Below, in pieces: positions 11,640-19,893 of a stretch of 64,000 nt of DNA. Source of the DNA: Eledone cirrhosa (lineage: Eukaryota > Mollusca > Cephalopoda > Octopoda > Eledonidae); the NCBI GenBank assembly GCA_964016885.1, contig OZ024745.1, positions 46,556,272 to 46,620,271 of the forward strand, written 5' to 3'. The position numbers were made by a program, and so were the translations under genes. The number at the start of each line of letters is the position of its first letter. The stretch's first letter is position 1. Below the pieces are notes generated by a model, which saw only the letters and a program-made list of their open reading frames with translations, was not told where the DNA came from and made no database searches.

Positions 11640-12100
11640 TTTCTTGTTAGAAGTAAAAATTTGCCATCCAGGATCTCTTGTATGGTAATGAGACATGGGC
11701 AGTAAATGTAAAGGATATGTGGAGATGGGAGAGAAATGAAGCAAGCATGCTCCATTGGATGAGTACATGAACAATGGAGCATGGATGAACTGAGAGAAAA
11801 GCTGGTTACATGAGGAATCAGATGTAGTGTGCAAGAGAGAAAACTGAACTGGTATGGACATATGACGTATATAGATAATGAACACTGGGTGAAAAAGTGC
11901 CAGGAGATGCCAGTGGAAGGAAGCTGCAGTAGAGGAAGACCAAGAAAAACCCAGGCAGAGGTAGTTAGAGCTGATCTCAAAACACTGAACCACACAGCGG
12001 AGATAATAAAAGAACATGATGATGACAGTGTTGATGATGATGATGGTGGCGGTAGTGATGACGGCGGTGGTGGTGATGATGATGATGATGGTGATGATTC
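11640..12100 (+). pseudogene. LINE reverse-transcriptase C-terminal remnant
   Basis: Translated pieces read like the region after the catalytic palm of an RTE/jockey-type reverse transcriptase. They are 'YGNETWAV', 'NEASMLHWM', then 'NWYGHM' and 'SRGRPRKTQAEVVRADLKTL' (11829-12008, one frame). Frame changes and a stop separate the blocks. The DNA ends in a GATGAT-rich tract, so the open frame continuing through that tract (runs of D and G) is not protein. A second remnant of the same type lies at 60925-61115. Confidence 0.7.
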
Positions 12101-13200
12101 ACATATAGCATGGGTTTGTTTCCTCAATTCATACAGTTTCCTAAGCAGACCAGTGCTGTTGGGTCTAACAAATAATTGTGGTTAACTAGAATCATTGTAA
12201 ATAATTCCTTGTTGATGACCTTACAAACTAATCTTAGAATAAAGGTGTGACAGAATTATGTTTCTGACCTTTTAGGAACATAGCTGCTAATTGGAACGAA
12301 ATATATTGCCAATATTATTTTTTATAATATTGAATTTTTTTTTCCAGCTTCATTAATCCTTCCTCTAATTAAATTCCCTCCTTCATGTTCCCAAAAATTA
12401 TTATTTGATAGCAAGTTTGGTGTATTTAAATAAATTCTTTACTATGCCATCTTCTGAAAGCAACTCATGTATAACCAAGCAAAATAACACAAAAAAATCC
12501 TGGAATCTGCTTAAAAATAGTTTTCTAATTTTTTTTTTAACATAAAATAAAATTTGGTTACCCGGAACAATACAAGCAGGACAATAAAGAAACGAAAATA
12601 GTATAGCTAACTATTTCTCGTATTTCTAAACGAATCTGTGATTTGAAAGTGATAGAAGACTAAAAATATATAACAATTTTCAACTCTATTGTATAATCCA
12701 TTATTTTACATCAGTGCCTTTATTACTATCCATTTGGAAGACTGAGTATTTCTGTTCTGTTATAATCTAATCTAAAATGTATTATATTATAAAACAGTAA
12801 ATATGGTAGTTTTAGTGAAAATACATTATGTAGTTATTTTCAAATTTTGTTGAAAGGTATAACTCGAGGAAATAACCGAAATCACATTTTTTTTATAGAC
12901 TTACTGCTAATTATTTTTTCTTGTGTTGTGTGTCCACCTTTTATAACATAGTTCAGTCTCTGTCAGGTCTTTTTAAAATAAAATGCTAAGTACATTACAG
13001 TGCATCACAAATAAACTAAATTTAATCTATACAGAATTTGCATTTAGAAATGTGATCTATCAAAGTAACTTTAATACAAATGAAACATGTTGATTAATAT
13101 TCATATAACTAAGGTATATTGTTGTTGCCATGACTAAAACCCATGCAGGCTTTGCTGGACTTTTATGAGGTTACATCATGTAGGAGGTTTTTTTAGTGCT
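12101..13200. other. AT-rich stretch, nothing recognised
   Basis: I found no coding signal, shared repeat or structured element beyond short A and T runs. Confidence 0.35.
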
Positions 13201-13445
13201 TTAAGCCTTTCATTACTATATTTCTAATGAAAGAGACTGCTTACAATTTTCAAATTATTTGGAAAATAATCAACAATTTGGAAGGATTTACTAATATAAC
13301 TTTTTTTTATTAAGCTGGTGTTTGGAAGATACTTTAACAAAGGTTATTAAATATAATTATGATGGAAGGTTTTTTAATAAATACAAACACTTTAAAACAA
13401 AGTGTTTTGTATTATAGAATCAGAAGTGATCAAACTTGGGATTAA
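13201..13445 (+). mobile_element. piggyBac-like MITE with TTAA ends
   Basis: It starts TTAAGCCTTTCATTACTATA and ends GATCAAACTTGGGATTAA, so TTAA is present at both edges. The body carries 'gaaagagactgcttac', 'gaaggatttactaatata', 'ggtgtttggaagatact' and 'cactttaaaacaaag' in the same order as 4388-4613. Confidence 0.7.
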
Positions 13446-14014
13446 TGATAGGAGCCCTAGTTCTATCATTATATAAGGTATATTACAAAAAACATGAATA
13501 AGATGATAAATGTATATAGGTGTATGAGAACTAGAAAAATAACATGTATATCTTGAGACTTCAGGCACATCTTAATAGACTTCATAGTTCTGAATTTTAG
13601 TCATGTTAGTGTTCATAGATCGAACACTGATCAATAAAATAAATACCAGTAATATGCTTGATTAAAAATCGAATATGTAAATTCATCCAAATTCATCTCC
13701 CCCTGTTCTTCTGATTGTCTAGTTTATAAACATTAATTTTATTTCTAAATATATATTTATTGGTATATTAATTCCTACTGTACAGTTATATGAGTCGAAA
13801 ATCAAAAACACACACCTATACTATGTTGGAAAACTGCCATATTAAAAATAGAATTTTGGGGAATGGAAGATACTTATTTCATTCAACCAAACTTTGAATG
13901 AGAAAAGAGCAAAACAGAACAAATTATATTACTCTGTGTTCAGTTTACTTGCTCAATGTTAATGATATAAACTTATAAATGTATTAGACTACCATAAACT
14001 ATATGGCCATGATA
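13446..14014 (-). other. Possible 3' UTR and downstream DNA of the coiled-coil gene
   Basis: This is AT-rich and free of recognisable repeats. Candidate AATAAA signals on the minus strand occur at 13756-13761 and about 13737-13742. Neither is supported by anything else. Confidence 0.25.
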
Positions 14015-14218
14015 TTACATAAGAACTACCATTTTCCTTATCTGGCTGATTTCTTTACGCAGTACCTGTTCCATAAGCAAACATTTGCCATCCATTATTT
14101 TATCCATGTTGCTAAGTCCTTCATGAACAGCCAAAAATCCACCTCGGCACTCTTGTTTCCAATGATCCAAGTTCTTCTGAAGTTGCTTAGAGGCAGTGTT
14201 TAATTGATCTTTCATAGA
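14015..14218 (-). CDS. Terminal coding exon of a coiled-coil protein (FAM81-like, tentative)
   Basis: On the minus strand a pyrimidine-rich acceptor ends CCTCTTCAG at 14219, followed by 67 codons and a TAA stop. The exon reads in phase 0 from the exon at 16272-16382. The residues (from 'SMKDQLNTASKQLQKNLDHW' through 'GGFLAVHEGLSNMDKIMDGK' to 'EISQIRKM') form an amphipathic, coiled-coil-like segment with ordinary codon use and no repeat similarity. The order GF-A-hydrophobic-E-x-L then K-x3-L...K-x-I resembles, from memory, the C-terminal coiled coil of FAM81 proteins; that name is a guess. An alternative is that GTACTG after codon 51 is a donor and the gene continues. Function is unknown. Confidence 0.6.
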   Translation of the reverse strand, partial: SMKDQLNTASKQLQKNLDHWKQECRGGFLAVHEGLSNMDKIMDGKCLLMEQVLRKEISQIRKMVVLM

Positions 14219-14489
14219 CTGAAGAGGTATGGACAAAAACAAAATGTTGTTTTCATAAGTCTGATTTATATCAATATTTTAATTTTTTTAAAATTTTTAT
14301 GTAAACATTATTTCTAACATAGATTAGACTTGTCAATCCATGAGTTTTTAGACCACAAATCATTAACAGTATATAGATGTATAATAAAAAAAGCTGCAGT
14401 ATCACTATATGCTACATCTTAGGATTTATATATCTCTGTTCTAGAAACTTATTCAAAACAACAATTATAATAATGATTTCTACTTTACG

Positions 14490-14600
14490 GCTGAAGGGAG
14501 GGTAGCACAAAAGTCAATTAAACCAACCTCAGTACTTGACAGGTACTTTATTTTATCAACCTCAGTAGGATGAAAGGGGTAGGGGCTCCAGAACATTCTG
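14490..14600 (-). mobile_element. Class B SINE fragment
   Basis: 'aaaccaacctcagtacttga', 'caggtactttattttatcaa' and 'cctcagtaggatgaaaggg' are the reverse complement of the class B middle ('cctttcatcct..ttgataaaataaagtacc'). The tRNA-like head is missing. Confidence 0.55.
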
Positions 14601-15385
14601 GGTGTGTACTCTTTCACAAGGATATATTTGGGGGCCTTTTGTTTTTATAAACTCTATTTTTTAAATCTGGGGACGCACCAATCTAAAGTAGGAGTAGAAT
14701 GTCATCCAGTGTAATCACCCATCTCAATATACCTTGTCAACAGACCCAGATGCCAGTAGAATATAATCTAGTACTTCAATTACCAAAAAGGTAACAAACA
14801 CTTTACTTATTATTTCATCATTTACACATCATTTTAAAGAAGTTGGAGGTAAACAATGATATTTCTGAGTCATGATGTGTGCTACAACAGTCGATTATAG
14901 TGAGAAAGGGTTGACAGGCCAATCAGCTTCACTCATGTGAAACAAACCCATTTGGTTCCTGCCATTGGTGAAAAGCAAGGACAACTGAAGAAGCCTCATG
15001 ATAAAATATTGTTTGTGTCTTTCTACAAAACCCATGTTGTATTAAGCTTTTTTGCATCCTCGCTCACATTCACATGGAAAAATTTTCCACTGCACACCTG
15101 TGTAGTAAATATTCAAAAGCATACCAAAAATGTTGGTAAAAGTTTGTTACTGGTTTGTTATTCCCGTTTAGCCTCCTGTTTTTTTTTTGTTGTCTTTTTT
15201 AGATAGGTTCTCTGCATATCTCCTTTGAATATTTTTTTCAAGTAACATATGTTGAAATATCTTCTTAATACTCAAAATTCTATAGTATCTACCAACATTT
15301 CTAATCATCCACCATTTTCAGTCCAGTTGCTCACGGCTCAACCAACAGTTATAATCACCAACAGGTGGCCGATATCGCCCAGGTT

Positions 15386-15416
15386 GGGAAACCCTGGGTT
15401 AAACTGACTCAATTTA
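15386..15416 (-). repeat. Possible hAT-type terminal inverted repeat
   Basis: The minus strand reads 'ccagggtttcccaacctggg', close to the CAGNGGTTCCCAACC-type ends common in animal hAT transposons. The partner end was not found within 1 kb, so this is either a relic or chance. Confidence 0.3.
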
Positions 15417-15599
15417 GACTCATGGCTACTCTCATTTGGTTTAGCCTGTCAAATGATGCATCACAGCAAGCTAAGAATGCATTGCATAATACAGATGCAT
15501 GAATGCATAATAATCATAAAATTGTAATGATGATCATAAGATTAAAACAGTATCTACAAGACCACAACAGTAACTTTAAAAAATAAGGTTAAAGTCGGT

Positions 15600-15858
15600 C
15601 TCAAGAATGGAGACACATCAGGTTCTAGTTCATCCTGGTTTCATTGGCATTAAGTGACTGAGTATAAGACACTCCCCTGGTCCATTACAGGTTTAACTCT
15701 CAGTAGCTGCTACTGATGGTACTCATTTTCTGCTGAATAGACTGGTGTAATGTAAAGTGAAATATTTTGCTAAAGAACGCATGCCACTCAGTCCAGAAAT
15801 CAAACCCATGACATTGCAATTATGAGCCCAACACCCTAACCATAAGGTTGTGTGCCAC
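15600..15858 (-). mobile_element. tRNA-derived SINE (class D)
   Basis: On the minus strand the head 'aaccttatggttagggtgtt' (A-box) and 'gtcatgggtttgatttctgg' (B-box) are followed by 'tagcaaaatatttcacttta', 'cagtctattcagcagaaaat' and 'gtgtcttatactcagtcact'. Related plus-strand copies are at 30490-30740 and 33750-33965. Confidence 0.75.
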
Positions 15859-15989
15859 AGTAACTGTATGTATGGACCTAAAACTTCCAATGAAGTCATT
15901 GGAGCCCTGTAATGAAATGTATTTCTTGGGCATTTTAAACCTGGCAGAGCCCACCCCCTCAATAAGTCTGAACATAGTTGATTTCTTCT

Positions 15990-16165
15990 GGAGAGTGAGA
16001 CTGAGAGAGGAAGTGAGAAAGAGATATGGAGGAAGAATCGACCCCAGTTCTGAACTGGTACTTTGTTTATTGACCTTGAAAGGATGAAAGGTAAAGTTGA
16101 TTTCAGTGGGATTGGAACTTAGAGAGCAGAGAGTGCTGGAATGAATAACTGCCAGTTTACAGCAC
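15990..16165 (-). mobile_element. Class B SINE with CT-rich tail
   Basis: Read on plus, 'gaggaagtgagaaagagata' and 'gaagaatcgaccccagttct' precede 'gaactggtactttgtttatt', 'gaccttgaaaggatgaaagg' and 'gtgggattggaacttagaga'. The same extended order recurs at 32520-32715, about 16 kb away, and in inverse orientation at 9979-10165. Confidence 0.7.
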
Positions 16166-16271
16166 TTAACACAGTAATTACCTGATGGCAAAAAAGAGGA
16201 ACATAATAACAACCAATGAGACACTATCAAAGAAACCAATACAGTAACTGAACTGAGTTAAAATTACCCAC

Positions 16272-16382
16272 ATGCTTAAATACTTCCACTGATTTCTGAT
16301 TGTTCTTTAACTTTGTTTCCAAGTCTTCCAATCGTAGTTCAATTATTTGTTGTTTTTCAATCCATTTTTCTTCAATTGTGTT
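16272..16382 (-). CDS. Internal coding exon of the same coiled-coil gene
   Basis: This is a 111-bp minus-strand exon. The acceptor is CTTTTTCCAG immediately before AACACAATTG, and the donor is CAT|GTGGGT; an alternative donor GTAATT lies 4 nt further but would break the phase. It encodes 37 residues, 'NTIEEKWIEKQQIIELRLED' followed by 'LETKLKNNQKSVEVFKH', with leucine/isoleucine spacing typical of a coiled coil. Strong splice signals, a matching phase 0-0 join to 14218 and absence from every repeat family argue for a real host exon. Upstream exons should lie at higher coordinates on the minus strand, but I could not identify them; the 19-31 kb transposon nest may lie within the gene. Confidence 0.65.
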
Positions 16383-16424
16383 CTGGAAAAAGTAAAATGA
16401 AAACATTAATTAATGCTGGATATT

Positions 16425-16645
16425 TAACTCTTAACATACTGCAATGATTTAGCAGAACATATCTAAAAATGAATTTGTAAATTCAAATGTTTATAGTATC
16501 TTTGCAGGTGGACAGATTGTTGTAAAAAAATTGGATTATTAAAGTACTTTAATTTTAAATGAGACCCAGTCTTAGTGTTGTTTTGTACTTTTGAAAAATA
16601 TCTTGCTAATGCGATTTCATGCGGTACATCCTCCTCCTCCCCCTT
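16425..16645 (+). repeat. Interspersed repeat starting TTAACTCTTAACAT
   Basis: This shares its whole length with 18448-18660 and 44163-44370. Common landmarks are 'gatttagcag', 'tatctaaaaatg', 'ttcaaatgtttatagtatct', 'ggacagat', 'ttgtacttt' and 'cttgctaatgcgatttcatg'. It is non-coding. The TTAA start hints at a second MITE family, but the other end is not clearly inverted. Confidence 0.65.
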
Positions 16646-17085
16646 TGGAGGAACCCCATTTCAGCCATTTGTATTTGTGATCATATTCTTTGACCATAGG
16701 TAAAAGTTAGCACAAATACCAAAGTTTAGAATTTGAGAAAAAATTAAACTCAAATGCTTGATAATTTTCAAAATTATTTGAAAATCATAGGCAGTGTCTT
16801 TCATTTGAAACATGGTAACAAAATGTTAAATACTACTATAACATTTTAAACAAACTTTTTTTCTCCAAAATAAGGGCACATCTAATACACAAGTGCATCT
16901 TATAACCTACAATATGGTAAATACCTTACAGAATTTAGTTATGTCCCATTAAATTCCATGTTCAGAATCCCACTGGGATTTTACTTTAACATTCATTCCT
17001 CCAGGGTCAATAAAATAAGTACCATATATATTATACTCAGATGGTTGACTGGTGCCAGTATGAGAATTCATTATTATTACAGTGA

Positions 17086-17285
17086 TGAAGGGCGGTGAAT
17101 TGGCAGTATCGGTAGAGGGTTGGACGCCATGCTTTCTAGCATAGTTACGTCCCTTTACAGTCTGAGTTCAAATCCCGCCGAGGTTAACTTTGCCTTTCAT
17201 CCTTACGGGGTCGATAAAATAAAGTACCAGTAATGTACTGGGTAATTGTTGGCCTTGTGCCTAAAGTAGAAACAATTATTATCAC
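17086..17285 (+). mobile_element. tRNA-derived SINE (class B), near complete
   Basis: It runs from the head 'ggcggtgaattggcagtatc' through the A-box 'ggtagagggttggacgcc', the B-box 'tgagttcaaatcccgccgag', 'tttgcctttcatccttacgg', 'ggtcgataaaataaagtacc' and 'ttggccttgtgcctaaagta' to an ATTATT end. This is the best-preserved class B copy on the plus strand. Confidence 0.85.
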
Positions 17286-17309
17286 AGTGATGAATTCAGT
17301 GGATTGGCA

Positions 17310-17470
17310 GTATCGGTTCTATGAAATAAAATCTCCCATTTTAAAGGGTAGTAGCTATTTAAAGTAAAATCTTCCAACAAAATTTTATATAAGAACCATA
17401 ACAGAAAATGTTCCACTGTCACTTCTCTCTCACTCTATCTTTTCCCAGCCTCATTTTGTCCTCCTCTGTC
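17310..17470 (-). mobile_element. Fragment of the TTAA MITE family (long form)
   Basis: 'aatcttccaacaaaatttta', 'taagaaccataacagaaaat' and 'gttccactgtcacttctctc' match 52380-52450 inside the complete long MITE at 52298-52716. The TTAA edges are absent here. Confidence 0.6.
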
Positions 17471-17479
17471 TCTTGCACC

Positions 17480-18320
17480 TCTCCAAGATGCATTTTACAG
17501 TTTATTTTGGTTTCTATGGCTTTTCTCTATTACAATTTCTGAACATACACACACAAAGTAAACTAAATATTTGATATACATATAAAAGACAGCAATTGTT
17601 GCAGACTCAAGTGGTATGAAGGTAGAAAGCCTGCAGCTATAATCCACTTTTGGAGATAGGAAGACCTGTGAGGTGTTAGATCGATATTATCAGGTTTGCA
17701 GAAAGAAAAATTTACATTTATAAAATGGTTTTAATATACAAGAAAGGACACATTATGAAAAAGTCAGCATTTACATGTTTTGCCTACAGGCCATAAAAGT
17801 AGTATGCAAAATAATGTTAATAATGAAAATACCATTGGCAGTTGAAACTAACTTTTTATTTTTAGTTCCTTATTTTAGTTCAATATTATAGTATATTGTG
17901 TTCTGTGTAACAAAATAGCTGGCAATGATAACTACATCTGGCAATAACAGAAAACTCAACTCTATTTTAAAAATATCCTTTAAAAGAAAAAGAAAATGAA
18001 AAAAAAGGAGAAAAGACGAATATAAATAAATACCAAACAAATTCAAATATATTATTTCCTTTAACCATGAATTCGCCTGTCTGGAATTATGCCAAATTCC
18101 ACAAAACAGACAAATCTTACCAACAGATTAAGAAGAATTGTTTATTTTAATTGTCTAATATAAATTTAAAATGTATCATTAAGTATTTTTACCTTTTGTT
18201 TTGTACATCAAATAGTCAAATTTCTTGAAACTGAAATCGAAGATTTGCTAGTTGTTTTTTTAATTGTATTCAGAGTTGTTAGAAGATCATATAAATGCTT
18301 AGCAGTATTTGTTCCACATC
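17480..18320. other. No recognised gene or repeat
   Basis: AT-rich. A 38-bp acceptor/donor-flanked frame at about 18185-18225 (minus) was considered as a micro-exon and not accepted. Confidence 0.3.
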
Positions 18321-18329
18321 TTTACTTTC

Positions 18330-18445
18330 TGGGTTCAAATCCTACCTAGGTCAACTTTGCCTTTCAACCTTCCAGGGTCGATAAAATAAAGGACCAGTCA
18401 AGTACTGGCCCCAAAATACCTTGTGCCTAAATTAGAAACCATTAT
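18330..18445 (+). mobile_element. Class B SINE, 3' half
   Basis: 'gggttcaaatcctacctagg' (B-box), 'tcaactttgcctttcaacct', 'gtcgataaaataaaggacc' and 'ccttgtgcctaaattagaaa' are present, with an ATTATT end. The head is decayed. Confidence 0.75.
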
Positions 18446-18447
18446 TA

Positions 18448-18660
18448 ACTCTCAACATCTTGTAAGGATTTAGCAGCAAATGTTTAAAAATGGGTTTGTT
18501 CATTCAAATGTTTATAGTATCTTTACTGGTGAAGAGATAATCCTGAAAAATTTCACTAAACTAATGTAAAGACATTAATTTTTAATGCAATGTAGCCAGA
18601 GTGCTGTTTTGTACTTTTCAAGATTGTCTTGCTAAGGTGGTTTCATGTGGTACAAGAGTT
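18448..18660 (+). repeat. Interspersed repeat starting TTAACTCTCAACAT
   Basis: This is the second copy of the family at 16425-16645, about 2 kb away and in the same orientation. It directly follows a class B SINE. Confidence 0.65.
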
Positions 18661-18687
18661 CATATAAAATGTGTTTGATTTGCATTG

Positions 18688-18992
18688 GTCCCAATGACAA
18701 ATGTTCCACTGTGTTCAATTAACAGAATGGCCTGCTTGTGAAATTAATATGCAAATGGCTGAGCATTCCACAGAGCGATGTTCCCTTAATGTAGTTTCAA
18801 AGGATATTTAGCATGACTCAGTCTGTGACAAGACTGGCCCTTTGAATTTCAGGTACAACTCATGTTTTCCAGCTGAGTGGACTGGAGCAATGTAAAATAA
18901 AGTGTCTTGCTCAAAGACACAATGTGCTGCTAAATCAAACTCATCATCTTACAATTGTGAGACAAACTACTTAACCACTAAACCATGCACTT
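18688..18992 (-). mobile_element. Composite SINE: tRNA-like head, body and conserved central domain
   Basis: On the minus strand: 'catggtttagtggttaagta' (A-box), 'gatgatgagtttgatttagc' (B-box region), 'tgagcaagacactttatttt', 'tcagctggaaaacatgagtt', then the central block with 'gtggaatgctcagccatttg' and 'ttaatttcacaagcaggcca'. That block follows a different head at 5885-6235. This supports a modular SINE domain. Confidence 0.65.
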
Positions 18993-19032
18993 TCACTAAT
19001 TTAAGACATGGCATTAAGTACTATAAAACAAA

Positions 19033-19730
19033 CTAGCAGTGTAACCCGGTGTTGCACGGGTATGAACATTGGTAATAGCACCTCCAATGAGAAACGTTTA
19101 TTTGTGAGTGCCTGTTAAAAGGTCATGAAAATATACCGAGAGGAAAGTTGTTTTATTTGGAGAAAATTAAGAAGTTGAAAGTACAGTTTAGCTGTCTACG
19201 TGCATTGTTCATAGAAATATTGTTGAGCCCCTTCTTTTCATACTCCTCTATTTTGGCCTTTTGGAGTAAATGTGAAAGAGAAAGTCACAGGTTAAGTTGG
19301 CAGAAGGTTCCAGTGTCATAGCAGTAAGGCGTAGGCTACTTACCTCAAAAATTCATTTGCACTCTTTCCACTAAGTTACTCTTTCTCTCTATCCCTCTCG
19401 GTGCAGTCCCTTGCGAATTTCTCGCCTAGGCCTGGTGTAGATTTGCACCCGATCCATCTACCCGATGCACATGTCCGCTTTGTTCGGCTTTTGGTGGAAG
19501 GAGTGACCAGCAGTACATTGTTCGGTATTATTACGAAAAGGTGTAGCAGAGAATCCCGCGTGAACTTACAGCTCGGGAGGAAACTGCTTATCTCGATGAT
19601 TCATTCGCCATCGTTCTTGTTAACACTCCGTTTACTTGGTATTTGTTGGTCTACAGTTAGATGAATGTCGCACAAAGGGTTAATGTTTATTGGCAAAAAG
19701 CTTTTTGAATAATAAAAGACGGGTTAAAGT
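19033..19730 (-). mobile_element. Helitron 3' end and adjoining sequence
   Basis: On the minus strand the sequence ends with a hairpin (ACCCG, eight-base loop, CGGGT), a short spacer, then CTGCTAG followed by a T in the flank. This is the canonical Helitron 3' terminus (hairpin, CTRR, insertion before T). No 5' TC end was located before the CR1-like LINE at 19733, so the right limit is uncertain. A GC-richer segment at 19400-19670 gives an 87-codon open frame without recognisable similarity. Confidence 0.55.
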
Positions 19731-19893
19731 AATAATAATAATAATAATAATGAAATTATTGTGTAAAGTGCTCAGGTGCACTACAACTCGTCAAAGGTGC
19801 ATATATAGTACATAGAATAATACACAAATGTCAGGGAAGTGAATAGTGTATGAGTCATGATATACATGTGTGTATGTGTATGGAGGGAGAACA

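Noticed and set aside
11829..12185. Aspartate/glycine-rich protein
   Set aside because: The first half is a LINE RT remnant and the second half translates its GATGAT-rich tail.
18185..18225. 38-bp micro-exon on the minus strand between GATTTCAG and GTAAAA
   Set aside because: Only one of three frames is open over a trivial length and no neighbouring exon fits; chance is likely.
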